Assembly: GCA_030824175.1 (NCBI GenBank)
Contig: JAVBYH010000343.1
Coordinates: forward strand, 1-13,068
DNA from: Bacteroidota bacterium
GTDB lineage: Bacteria; Bacteroidota; Ignavibacteria; UBA10030; UBA8401
DNA: 13,068 nt
Direction: 5' to 3'
Shown piece after piece: positions 1 through 6,964 of this stretch. The stretch's first letter is position 1, and every line of letters starts with the position of its first letter. The notes beneath the pieces are model-generated. The model had not been told where the DNA came from and searched no databases. It saw nothing but the letters and a program-made list of their open reading frames with translations. A program made the position numbers and the translations under genes.

Positions 1-1873
1 TCACGTGGAACACCGTGTTCACCGACACGGGGAATGAAAAACCGGCGCGCGGCTGGAGCCGTGCGAGCACCGGCGTCTTCGATTTCGGGGCGTAGCGCTC
101 GTCGATCTTCTGGATGCCGAGGCTGTCCGTGTAGCGGTACGGGGCAAAAATGTCCGAATAATATTCGATGTTCGCGCTGTAGACGTCGAAACGGAGGCCG
201 ACGTTCGCGATCATGCCCTCGAACTCCATCTTGTCCTGCACGTAGAGCGCCGCCTCGTACGGCTTCGCCGAATACGCAGTAACGCTGCCGCCCGCGCGCG
301 AGGAGACGTTCGACACGTCGTCGACGTCGATCGAGTACATGTTGCCCTGGATCCCGGCGAGCAGCATGTGCGAATTCGTGGCCTGGCTCGTGATCGACGC
401 GTCGAGGCTCGTCGTGTGCGTCTTCTCCGATTGGAAGTCGGCATCGAGCATGCCGAACGTAAATCCGTCGGGGATGTTCTGCCAGCCCTCCCAGACGAGA
501 GGCGAGGAGACGCCGTCGAGCTGCGACGGATCGGTCACAACCGATCCGTCTGTCGACGTCGTTCGGAGCGAGTTCAATTTGATCTCGTAGAACGTGCTTT
601 TGCTCAGGGCCTGCGTCCAGCGGAGGCCAAGCTGCAGGTTCTCATCGAGCGAGCGTTTCACATTGAAGACGCGGTCCCACGTCCAGTTGTACCATCCCGT
701 GGATTGCCGTCCGGAAAGCGTGTGCCCGTCGACACGTGAGAACGCGCCGCTGAAGCGGAGGGTCTTGCCGCTCCCGAAATCGTAGACGATGTTGCCCATC
801 ACCTGACGGCTCTGGTTCGGTTCCGGCGTCGGCACGATCGGCCACGTATTTTCCGAATGGACGGCGACGAACATACGCACGTCGTCCGTGAGCGGTCCGC
901 CGAAGTTGCCGTCGAGCGAATAGTCGACGAGGTTGCTGTAACTCTTGCCATAATCGCGGTGGGCCTGGAGCTTCCACATTGTCGCGAGCATCGAGGCGAG
1001 CGTCATTGTGTCCTTCCCGTAGCGGCTCGATGCGCTCGGGATCAATCCCCAGTACCCCGTCGGATACGTCTGATCTCCGCCCACCCATTTCTCGGGCGTG
1101 TCGAGCAGCGTGAGGTACGGATTCGCGCTCGGATCCCACATGCTCGGACCGAAGTGCTTCAGGCCGGGAGCCCGCATGCGCCCTTCGGCACGGCCGGTCC
1201 ATTTGTCGGCACGGCCTTCCTTCATCGTGATGTTGACGATGCCCGACTGGGCGTTGCCGTACTGCGCCCCGAATCCGCTCGTGATGACCTCGACCTCCTC
1301 CACCGCGCTCATGATCGGGTTGAACGCCGAACCGCTGTTCAGCGGATTCATGATGCCCATGCCCTGGAGGTTGTATAATTCCTCGTTGTCGCGGCCGCCG
1401 CGGAAATGCCCGTCGCTGATGTCTGCCGACAGGGAGAGAACGCTCGAGATGCTCTGAATGCCCGGAACATTCACGACGTCCTCGCCCCGGCGGATCTCGC
1501 TCGTCGATGTTTTCTCGCGTTCAACGTCGGGACGCGCCGCCGTGACGACGACTTCCTGCGTCTGCACAAGGCTCTCCTCGAGCACGAAATCCACCGTGGT
1601 CGTGCGGTTCACGTTCACGATGATCTTCTGCTGCACGACGCCCCTGTATCCCACGATCGACGCGGCGACGCTGTAGACACCCGGAGGAACATTGAGGATG
1701 AAATAATTACCCTCTATATCACCCGCGGCGCCAAGCGAGGTGCCCCTCACTATTATATTAGCGAACGGCAGGGGCTCATTCTTTGGGTCGACAACCCGCC
1801 CTGCAATTTTTCCGGCGTTCTGCGCGAGTGCCGAAACGGACAGCAGAAAACACAACGTCATTATTTTTTTCAT
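1..1873 (-). CDS. TonB-dependent outer-membrane receptor (3' end outside window)
   Basis: This gene encodes an outer-membrane beta-barrel receptor for TonB-driven import of an unidentified ligand. The frame is open from the ATG at 1873 to the window edge, giving about 624 residues; the rest of the barrel is missing. Residues 1-18 are a signal peptide (MKKIMTLCFLLSVSALAQ). Residues ~21-100 form a carboxypeptidase-regulatory-like beta-sandwich (GRVVD..NEPLPFANI, GNYFILNVPPGVY). It is followed by EVVVTAARP, typical of the TonB-box/plug junction, and a plug domain to ~220 (VEEVEVITSGFGAQYGNAQS, GIVNITMKEG). Aromatic-rich alternating strands follow. AGGGAAG lies about 5 bases before the ATG. The gene is divergent from the membrane regulator at 2111. 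The fold is clear, but the ligand cannot be read from the sequence. Such receptors with the extra N-terminal domain are typical of Bacteroidota-like and Acidobacteriota genomes. Confidence 0.92.
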   Translation of the reverse strand, partial: MKKIMTLCFLLSVSALAQNAGKIAGRVVDPKNEPLPFANIIVRGTSLGAAGDIEGNYFILNVPPGVYSVAASIVGYRGVVQQKIIVNVNRTTTVDFVLEESLVQTQEVVVTAARPDVEREKTSTSEIRRGEDVVNVPGIQSISSVLSLSADISDGHFRGGRDNEELYNLQGMGIMNPLNSGSAFNPIMSAVEEVEVITSGFGAQYGNAQSGIVNITMKEGRADKWTGRAEGRMRAPGLKHFGPSMWDPSANPYLTLLDTPEKWVGGDQTYPTGYWGLIPSASSRYGKDTMTLASMLATMWKLQAHRDYGKSYSNLVDYSLDGNFGGPLTDDVRMFVAVHSENTWPIVPTPEPNQSRQVMGNIVYDFGSGKTLRFSGAFSRVDGHTLSGRQSTGWYNWTWDRVFNVKRSLDENLQLGLRWTQALSKSTFYEIKLNSLRTTSTDGSVVTDPSQLDGVSSPLVWEGWQNIPDGFTFGMLDADFQSEKTHTTSLDASITSQATNSHMLLAGIQGNMYSIDVDDVSNVSSRAGGSVTAYSAKPYEAALYVQDKMEFEGMIANVGLRFDVYSANIEYYSDIFAPYRYTDSLGIQKIDERYAPKSKTPVLARLQPRAGFSFPVSVNTVFHV

Positions 1874-1894
1874 ATGTCTTCCCTTTGGGGCACG

Positions 1895-2016
1895 AACGAT
1901 AAGCGTACGTTTGTCACCGATGCCGATAGCGGGGAATTGCCGTTCCCGGGGAGGAAGCCCTTTCAACTATCGTTTATTTTTTATACCTTTACAAAAATGA
2001 TTCCTAATATCGGCAT
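1895..2016. repeat. Repeated CGATA/TATCG motifs in the divergent spacer
   Basis: The spacer holds AACGATA (1895-1901) with its exact inverse TATCGTT (1968-1974), and ATGCCGATA (1920-1928) with its exact inverse TATCGGCAT (2008-2016). The octamer CGATAGCG at 1924-1931 recurs at 2128-2135, just inside the regulator gene. Such clustering between a receptor and a winged-helix regulator suggests binding sites, but this is inference. Confidence 0.35.
1966..1994 (-). promoter_or_regulatory. Putative promoter of the TonB-dependent receptor
   Basis: On the minus strand, TTGTAA (1994-1989) and GATAGT (1971-1966) are separated by 17 bases, each matching the sigma-70 consensus at 4 of 6 positions. It would give a leader of about 85 bases. 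The -10-like box overlaps a TATCG motif that recurs in this spacer. It is weak evidence, from motif resemblance only. Confidence 0.22.
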
Positions 2017-2021
2017 TGTTC

Positions 2022-2051
2022 TTGTCGAAGTTTAGCAGAAAGCAGTAGAAT
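2022..2051 (+). promoter_or_regulatory. Putative promoter of the winged-helix regulator
   Basis: TTGTCG (2022-2027) and TAGAAT (2046-2051) are spaced by 18 bases and match the sigma-70 consensus at 4/6 and 5/6 positions. This predicts a start near 2058 and a leader of roughly 50 bases. The call is by motif only. Confidence 0.3.
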
Positions 2052-2110
2052 ATCCGCAATTAACAGTTGATTGCGTCGGAACCGCCCAAACGGCCTCATT
2101 TTCATGATGA

Positions 2111-3367
2111 ATGATGACTCAACCAAGCGATAGCGAAAAGGCGGGGATACTCGCGCAAATATTGCAAAGCCCGGGATTTCAGGAATCGAAGCGGCATCAG
2201 GAGTTGCTGCAGTATCTCGTCGAGAAATCCTCGTCCTCTACATCCCTGAAGGAGACGGAGATCGCGCAGGATGTGTTCGGGAAGGATGCGAAATTCGATC
2301 CCGCCACCGACCCGCTGATACGGTCGTACATCAGCAACCTCAGGAAGAAGTTGGATCACTACTACCTGACGACGGACCATGAGTATCACTACAAGCTCGA
2401 GATCCCGAAGGGTCATTATCTTGTCAGGTATACGAGCGTCACTCCCAAACCGCCCCTAGCTGCACCGGCCGCGAAGCGATTCGGCGGTCAGGCCGGCGCG
2501 ATCGTCGTGCTGAGCCTTGTGGTGCTCGTGCTCGGGTACAGGGAATACGCGCATCGGGCTCAGCCTCCGGCTGGCGCGCAGAAGCAGGCGGCAAATCCGC
2601 TCTGGAATGAATTCGTGCAGCCGAACGGACGTCCGACGCTCATCGTGCTCGGCGATTTCTTTTTCCTGCGCGAGCGTTCGAAAGTGAACGACGGGTACTA
2701 CCGCTCCATCAAGATCAACACGATCGACGAGTATCTCGATTCCATCAGCCGGGATCCGGAGTTCGGACGCAAGTTCACGAAGAACACGTTTACCTACCTC
2801 AGACCGAGCGCGCCGTGGGGCGTCATGCAGCTGTTGCCGATCCTGCAGAACGCGCCGCAGGGAGTCACGCTGAAGCTCGCATCGCAGTTCACCTCCGACG
2901 ACTTCAAAAGCAACAACATCATCTTCATCGGTTCGTTTAAGACGCTCCATCTGCTGAAAAGCCTCCTGGGCGCGTTCAAGATCGTGTACTTCACCGCGCC
3001 GTCCAGTTTCCGCATACAGGACGGGAATTCGGATTCGGTGTATGTCTTCACACCGGAGCGGCTCGCCGCCGGCAGCATGGAAAAGGACTACGGCGTTGTC
3101 GCCAAGGGCCGCGGCCCCGAGGGGAGCTGCATCATGATGCTGCTCGGCTTCTCTGAAAGCGGCGTCATCCAGGCGACACACGCGGTCAGTGATCCGTCGC
3201 TCCTGGCGACGATCGCCGAACACTATCCCTCCGGCGCTTCCATCGATCCTTCATCGGTCACGCTCGTGATCGGGGCCGAGGGAATCACCCAGTCCCTCTA
3301 CAACGCGGACATCAAGTTCATCTCGGGACTCGGATCTCCCCCGCCGGATTCAGCAAAAGCCCCCTGA
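2111..3367 (+). CDS. CadC/ToxR-like membrane-bound winged-helix regulator
   Basis: This 418-residue protein has a cytoplasmic DNA-binding-type domain, one membrane segment and a C-terminal domain predicted to lie outside the membrane. Residues ~10-107 match the winged-helix-like module often found in Acidobacteriota and relatives: a helical part (LAQILQSPGFQESKRHQELL), then FDPATDPLIRSYISNLRKKL and the wing LEIPKGHYLVRY. The membrane helix is ~126-143. Residues ~165-400 form an alpha/beta domain with strands such as RPTLIVLGDFFFL and NNIIFIGSF, resembling the unnamed C-terminal domain paired with this module elsewhere; its ligand is unknown. An in-frame stop at 2108-2110 fixes the start at 2111 or 2114. 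No clear Shine-Dalgarno precedes it. The divergent receptor suggests it may control that gene. Architecture is confident; target and signal are inferred. Confidence 0.8.
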   Translation: MMTQPSDSEKAGILAQILQSPGFQESKRHQELLQYLVEKSSSSTSLKETEIAQDVFGKDAKFDPATDPLIRSYISNLRKKLDHYYLTTDHEYHYKLEIPKGHYLVRYTSVTPKPPLAAPAAKRFGGQAGAIVVLSLVVLVLGYREYAHRAQPPAGAQKQAANPLWNEFVQPNGRPTLIVLGDFFFLRERSKVNDGYYRSIKINTIDEYLDSISRDPEFGRKFTKNTFTYLRPSAPWGVMQLLPILQNAPQGVTLKLASQFTSDDFKSNNIIFIGSFKTLHLLKSLLGAFKIVYFTAPSSFRIQDGNSDSVYVFTPERLAAGSMEKDYGVVAKGRGPEGSCIMMLLGFSESGVIQATHAVSDPSLLATIAEHYPSGASIDPSSVTLVIGAEGITQSLYNADIKFISGLGSPPPDSAKAP

Positions 3368-3368
3368 C

Positions 3369-3408
3369 AAAAAAAATGCTTCCGCCCCTTCATCAGGGAC
3401 GGAAGCAT
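3369..3408 (-). terminator. Intrinsic terminator of the coiled-coil receiver gene
   Basis: ATGCTTCCG (3376-3384) pairs perfectly with CGGAAGCAT (3400-3408). The stem continues after one mismatch with 4 more pairs around a 5-base loop. On the minus strand it is followed by eight T (A-run 3369-3376). It starts about 20 bases after the stop at 3431 and abuts the end of the convergent gene at 3367. Confidence 0.88.
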
Positions 3409-3430
3409 CCGCGCTGGCTGATCGTGCGCA

Positions 3431-4954
3431 TCAGTTTTTAACGAGCATGTCCTTCACCGTCTTCACAAGCGTCTCCTTCGAGAACGGCTTTGCGAGATAG
3501 TTCTTCACGCCAAGCGTCTCGGCGATCTTCTTCATGTATTCGTCGGAGCACCCGCTCATGAAGATGAACGGAACCGACTTCACATCCTCGCCGTATTCAC
3601 CCTTCTGGATCAGATCGTAGAATGCAAAGCCGCCCGTCTCCGGCATCATGACATCGCACAAAATAAGGGACGGGAGCTCTTCCTTCATCTGCGCCGCCGC
3701 TTCCTTCACCGATCCGACCGTCCGGATATTGGCATATGTCTTCTTCAGGATATGGTCGACGAACACGAGGATGTCCCTGCTGTCATCCACAACAAGAATT
3801 ACCGCCGAGTCTTCGGGCAGTCCAAGCTGTCGCTTCACATCCCTCGTCAGGTATTCCTGTTCCTCCTGCGTGATGCCGTAGAGCGAGCTCAGGTGCGTCA
3901 GCAGCTCGCGTTCTTCTTCCGTGATCCGCCCCTTCTGCCAGCTCGCGCGCAGCGTGTCGATGTACGAATTGACTTGCACCGACCTCAGCAGTTGTGCGTG
4001 CTCGTCTTCGCTCACATCGAGGATGCCGCGCAGCGACAACAGGAGATCGTCGATATGTTCGGGCGTGATCGACGCATCCATCAGCACGAGGATCGCCTTG
4101 TACGATTCGAGCAGCCGTTCCTTTATCTTCACTTTCTCGCGCTCGATCCAATTTTCCTTTTCCTGCTCGAACTGCCGGCGCAGTTCGTCCTGCACGTTGG
4201 CGTTTTCAAGCCGGACCTTTTCGAGCGCCTCCTCATGCATCGTGGTGCGCGCGGCTTCAAGCTTCGCCTGCATTTCCTGCTGCGCCTGTTCCTGCGAGGC
4301 GAGCAGCTTCGCGGCATATTCCTCCTCCATCTGCGCCTTCAATGCCTCGCTCGCCGCAGCGGATTCCGCCATCCCGGCTTCGGGCGCCGCCGTCGACATC
4401 TCGACGAGACGGTCGGCGAGTTCGCGGTTCAGACGGATCCGTTCGCTTTCGATCGCCGCCTGCACTTCTTCCTTCATCCTCCGCTCCCACTGCTCGATCC
4501 GGTCGCGGTTCTCATCCTTCAACGCTGCATATTCACGCTCGCCTTCAAGCTTCTGCTCCTTGATGGATGCCTGACGCGCACGCAACTCGAGCTCCTTCTC
4601 CTCGCGATCCTTCTCCTCTCGCTTGGCCGTCTCCTCTTCCCACTGTTTCTGGTACTCCTTCAGCTTGCGATTGAATTCAACCTGCACCTTCTGGTTCACC
4701 TCATCATGAAGCTTCACATGCTGCGCTTCGTACTTTTCCTTCAACTCCTTCTCGCCCCGCTCCACGATCATCACGAGAATGCGCTCTTCGAAGGCACGCG
4801 CGTATATATTTTTTATGTCATACTGATACACCTTCCGGATCTTGTCGAGTGCGTCGTCGAGATTCCCCTTCTTGATCGAATCCTCGACACTGTAGAGGAT
4901 CGCGCTCACTTTTGCCTGCCGGTCTTTATCTTCAATTTTTGTAGTCTCTGCCAT
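3431..4954 (-). CDS. Coiled-coil response regulator with C-terminal receiver domain
   Basis: This 507-residue soluble protein has no signal peptide or membrane segment. Residues ~12-65 look like a TPR-type helical hairpin (IKKGNLDDALDKIRKVYQYD). Residues ~66-285 are a long charged coiled coil rich in E, K, Q and R, with a short break near 187-202 (STAAPEAGMAES). Residues ~293-378 hold two similar helical units, ITPEHIDDLLLSL..LDVSEDE and ITEEERELLTHL..YGITQEE. Residues ~385-507 are a receiver domain with acidic pair D390/D391, phospho-acceptor D434 (LILCDVMMP), S467 and K489 (YLAKPF). The ATG at 4954 is preceded by AGGGGAG. No histidine kinase lies in the window, so its partner is unknown. 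Coiled-coil/receiver fusions are known in polarity and motility scaffolds, but that role here is only a possibility. Confidence 0.85.
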   Translation of the reverse strand: MAETTKIEDKDRQAKVSAILYSVEDSIKKGNLDDALDKIRKVYQYDIKNIYARAFEERILVMIVERGEKELKEKYEAQHVKLHDEVNQKVQVEFNRKLKEYQKQWEEETAKREEKDREEKELELRARQASIKEQKLEGEREYAALKDENRDRIEQWERRMKEEVQAAIESERIRLNRELADRLVEMSTAAPEAGMAESAAASEALKAQMEEEYAAKLLASQEQAQQEMQAKLEAARTTMHEEALEKVRLENANVQDELRRQFEQEKENWIEREKVKIKERLLESYKAILVLMDASITPEHIDDLLLSLRGILDVSEDEHAQLLRSVQVNSYIDTLRASWQKGRITEEERELLTHLSSLYGITQEEQEYLTRDVKRQLGLPEDSAVILVVDDSRDILVFVDHILKKTYANIRTVGSVKEAAAQMKEELPSLILCDVMMPETGGFAFYDLIQKGEYGEDVKSVPFIFMSGCSDEYMKKIAETLGVKNYLAKPFSKETLVKTVKDMLVKN

Positions 4955-5040
4955 TTCTCCCCTTTTCCATGATTGTTTGTGCCCAGCGTTCGCCGATTCA
5001 TACTATTAATTACATACGATCCCAATAATCCAATGAATGT

Positions 5041-5073
5041 AGTGTCATATGATACTATGATTTTTTTGTCATA
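5041..5073. promoter_or_regulatory. Overlapping TCATA/TATGA palindromes, possible operator
   Basis: AGTGTCATATGATACT (5041-5056) is a 16-base palindrome with one mismatched pair. TATGA (5056-5060) and TCATA (5069-5073) make a second inverted pair across a run of T. They lie about 90-120 bases before the start of the receiver-domain gene. A binding site is possible, but the AT-rich context makes chance palindromes likely too. Confidence 0.25.
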
Positions 5074-5198
5074 AATGCTATTTTTATTTTGTGGTAATTT
5101 GAATTACGCTAAATGACGTATGGTACAGGGAACAACATACTTTTTCTGAAGGAACTCTCGAGAAGAGGGTGCAGAGAAGGGGGCGCGGGCGTATCTTG

Positions 5199-5252
5199 AA
5201 CCAGGACAACCCGAAAGGCGGATAAGAAATGCGCTTTCGGGTTGTCCTGGTT
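5199..5252 (-). terminator. 19-bp perfect hairpin after the PLP lyase gene
   Basis: AACCAGGACAACCCGAAAG (5199-5217) pairs without mismatch with 5234-5252, leaving a 16-base loop. It begins 29 bases after the lyase stop codon, so it may end or protect that transcript. No T-run follows on the minus strand, so it is not a standard intrinsic terminator. It could also be a remnant of a small mobile or dispersed repeat. Confidence 0.5.
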
Positions 5253-5281
5253 TGTCGTCGTTATGTAAGCCGATCACATTG

Positions 5282-6730
5282 TCACAAGCTGTCTCCCATG
5301 TCCGCCTTGAACTTGGCGACGAGCGCCGTATGCCAGTCGGTGGTGGTCTTCAGCTTGCCGAAGAAGAAGCGGAGGATCTTGGGCTCCTCGACGAACGTGA
5401 GGCCGCCGACGAGGGCGCGGTTCTCGTACAACCAGACGATGCGGTCCACGGCGTACTTGAGCTGCGAGAGTGTAAACACGCGGCGTGGAACGGCAAGCCG
5501 CAGCAGTTCCATGTTTGCGTATGTTTCATTCCCCTGATCGTCGCGCTGCTCCGAGATCGAACCCCGCTCCATGCCGCGCACGCCGCTGACGAGATAGAGC
5601 GCCGAAGCAAGCGCGCCTGCCGGATACTGGGTCTGCGGCACGTGGCTCAGGAATTCCATCGCGTTCAGGTGGCAGCCGAGGCCGCCCGCCGGCGTGATCA
5701 CGGGGACGCCCTTCTTCACGAGCTCGCTCACCATGTACTCGATGAACTGCGGCCCCTGGTTGACCATGTTCATGTCCATCGTTTCAACGAGCCCGACGGC
5801 GATCGCCTCGATCTCGCGCACAGACATGCCGCCGTACGTGAGGAAGCCCTCGTAGAGCGTCACGAGCTCGCGCATCTTCATGAACGCGTCCCTGTTGTTC
5901 GTGCAGATGCCGCCGCCGCGCGCGCAGCCGAGCTTGCGCGCGGAGAAATAGATGATGTCGCAGAGGTCGGAGAGCTCGCGCGTGATCTCGCGGATCGTCA
6001 TGTCCTTGCACGCCTCTTCGCGCGCCTTGATGAAGTACAGGTTGTCGGCGAGAAGGCTTGCGTCGAACACGATCATGAGCCCGTGTCTGTCGCACACCGC
6101 GCGCACCTGGCGAAGATTTTCAAGCGAATGCGGCTGGCCGCCGATGAGATTGGTGCCCGTCTCGATGCGCACGAAGGCGATCTTGCCGGCGCCGTGCTTC
6201 GCGATGACGGCCTCCAGCTTCGCGATATCCATATTGCCCTTGAACTTGCAGTCGCTCGTCGTCTGCAGCCCCTCTTCGATGATGAGTTCCTCCACGCTGC
6301 CGCCGTTGAGCATGATGTGCGCCTTGGACGTCGTGAAGTGATAGTTCATGGGCACGACAGAACCGGGCGTGACGTAGACGCGTGAGAGAATGTTCTCCGC
6401 GGCGCGCCCCTGGTGCACGGGAAGAAAATATTCCTTGTTGAAAATTGCCCTGATCTGGTTCTCGAGTTTGGTGAACGTCTCGGACCCGGCGTAGCTGTCG
6501 TCCGCCTCCATCATCGATGCAAGCTGCCTGTCGCTCATCGCGTTTACGCCGCTGTCCGTAAGCATGTCCAGAAAAATGTCGCGATTCTTCAGAAGGAATG
6601 TGTTATTCCCCGCTTCGTTGACGGCGGCAAGACGGCGCTCGATGGGCACGAGATCGAGCTTCTGCACGATGCGCACCTTATGCATTTCAAGAGGAATCAC
6701 TTCACCAGAATAAAATTGTACGTTCGACAT
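5282..6730 (-). CDS. Tryptophanase / tyrosine phenol-lyase family PLP lyase
   Basis: This 482-residue cytoplasmic PLP enzyme of the beta-eliminating lyase family is close in length to tryptophanase (471) and tyrosine phenol-lyase (456). Family enzymes cleave an aromatic amino acid to pyruvate, ammonia and indole or phenol. Visible motifs are LTDSG (57-61), SYAGSETF with Tyr80, HQGRAAEN (106-113), NLIGGQP with Asn194, Asp223, PLP lysine Lys266 in SARK, and RLAVPRR. By recalled alignment, the pocket residues Thr133, Arg389 (MERG) and Phe455 (LRFF) match tyrosine phenol-lyase T124/R381/F448 rather than tryptophanase. However, the PLP-contacting arginine three residues after Asp223 is Leu226, and the lysine before the Schiff-base lysine is Arg265. 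The ATG at 6730 is chosen because GGAGAGAG lies just upstream and the protein then begins like the family. Family is certain; substrate is not. Confidence 0.9.
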   Translation of the reverse strand: MSNVQFYSGEVIPLEMHKVRIVQKLDLVPIERRLAAVNEAGNNTFLLKNRDIFLDMLTDSGVNAMSDRQLASMMEADDSYAGSETFTKLENQIRAIFNKEYFLPVHQGRAAENILSRVYVTPGSVVPMNYHFTTSKAHIMLNGGSVEELIIEEGLQTTSDCKFKGNMDIAKLEAVIAKHGAGKIAFVRIETGTNLIGGQPHSLENLRQVRAVCDRHGLMIVFDASLLADNLYFIKAREEACKDMTIREITRELSDLCDIIYFSARKLGCARGGGICTNNRDAFMKMRELVTLYEGFLTYGGMSVREIEAIAVGLVETMDMNMVNQGPQFIEYMVSELVKKGVPVITPAGGLGCHLNAMEFLSHVPQTQYPAGALASALYLVSGVRGMERGSISEQRDDQGNETYANMELLRLAVPRRVFTLSQLKYAVDRIVWLYENRALVGGLTFVEEPKILRFFFGKLKTTTDWHTALVAKFKADMGDSL

Positions 6731-6732
6731 TT

Positions 6733-6740
6733 CTCTCTCC
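6733..6740 (-). promoter_or_regulatory. Ribosome binding site fixing the lyase start
   Basis: GGAGAGAG (6740-6733 on the minus strand) lies 2 bases before the ATG at 6730, with its GGAG core 6 bases away. It favours this start over the in-frame ATG at 6874, which would add 48 residues encoded across the promoter and hairpin region. Confidence 0.75.
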
Positions 6741-6819
6741 GTATGGTGTATTGTTGATGTGTCTATGGTGGTAAATTCCGGTGATGCCGCCGGGCGCGCC
6801 TTCGCGACCCTCGTATTTA

Positions 6820-6850
6820 TTAATAATGCGACAAATTCCATTTGATGCAA
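6820..6850 (-). promoter_or_regulatory. Putative promoter of the PLP lyase
   Basis: On the minus strand, TTGCAT (6850-6845) is followed at 18-19 bases by TTATTA/TATTAA (6826-6820) in an AT-rich patch. It would give a leader of about 80 bases. Evidence is motif resemblance only. Confidence 0.22.
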
Positions 6851-6863
6851 TCCCTTCGCACTG

Positions 6864-6889
6864 TTTTTTTGCATGACGATGCAAAAAAA
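6864..6889. repeat. Perfect 11-bp A/T hairpin beside the terminator
   Basis: TTTTTTTGCAT (6864-6874) pairs exactly with ATGCAAAAAAA (6879-6889) around a GACG loop. It shares its A/T run with the adjacent GC-rich terminator, so two hairpins compete for the same run. It may just strengthen termination before the lyase gene. Confidence 0.55.
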
Positions 6890-6920
6890 ACGGCCCCCTC
6901 CCGTATATCGGGAGGGGACC
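6883..6920 (-). terminator. Intrinsic terminator of the lipoprotein gene
   Basis: CCCCTCCCG (6895-6903) pairs with CGGGAGGGG (6909-6917) around loop TATAT, with two further pairs after a mismatch. On the minus strand GCCG and then eight T follow (A-run 6883-6890). It lies 45 bases after the stop of the lipoprotein gene and isolates that gene from the downstream lyase. Confidence 0.88.
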
Positions 6921-6964
6921 GCCAGGCGGTGCGGGAATCGTTCACGACGGGCCGGAGGAGCGTC

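Larger units (their letters stand above)
4955..5281. other. 327-bp AT-rich spacer
   Basis: No credible gene is visible here. Bases ~4995-5115 are strikingly AT-rich compared with the neighbours. A weak minus-strand promoter candidate is TTGGGA (5025-5020), 17 bases, then TATGAA (5002-4997). Short palindromes lie at 5041-5073 and a long perfect hairpin at 5199-5252. Bases 5115-5198 show nothing recognisable. Confidence 0.6.

Noticed and set aside
3752..4972. A 406-codon plus-strand open frame opposite the coiled-coil receiver gene
   Set aside because: Leu/Phe/His repeats are the mirror of a Glu/Lys-rich coiled coil. It has no domain and no ribosome site.
5199..5252. Reading the long hairpin as an insertion-sequence end or MITE
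   Set aside because: No transposase, no flanking direct repeat and no second copy are visible in the window, so it is kept only as an open question.
5252..6385. A 377-codon plus-strand open frame opposite the PLP lyase
   Set aside because: The composition is low-complexity (His, Ala, Arg, Asp) and it runs antisense to a highly conserved enzyme. It is a codon-bias artefact.
6731..6874. An N-terminal extension of the PLP lyase to the ATG at 6874
   Set aside because: The extension would be encoded by the putative promoter and leader, has no family similarity, and a good ribosome site lies directly before the ATG at 6730.
6702..6884. A possible TnaC-like leader peptide before the PLP lyase
   Set aside because: The frame runs through the terminator hairpins, overlaps the lyase start, has its only Trp at the very end and has no ribosome site. 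It lacks the Trp...Pro arrangement of known TnaC peptides.
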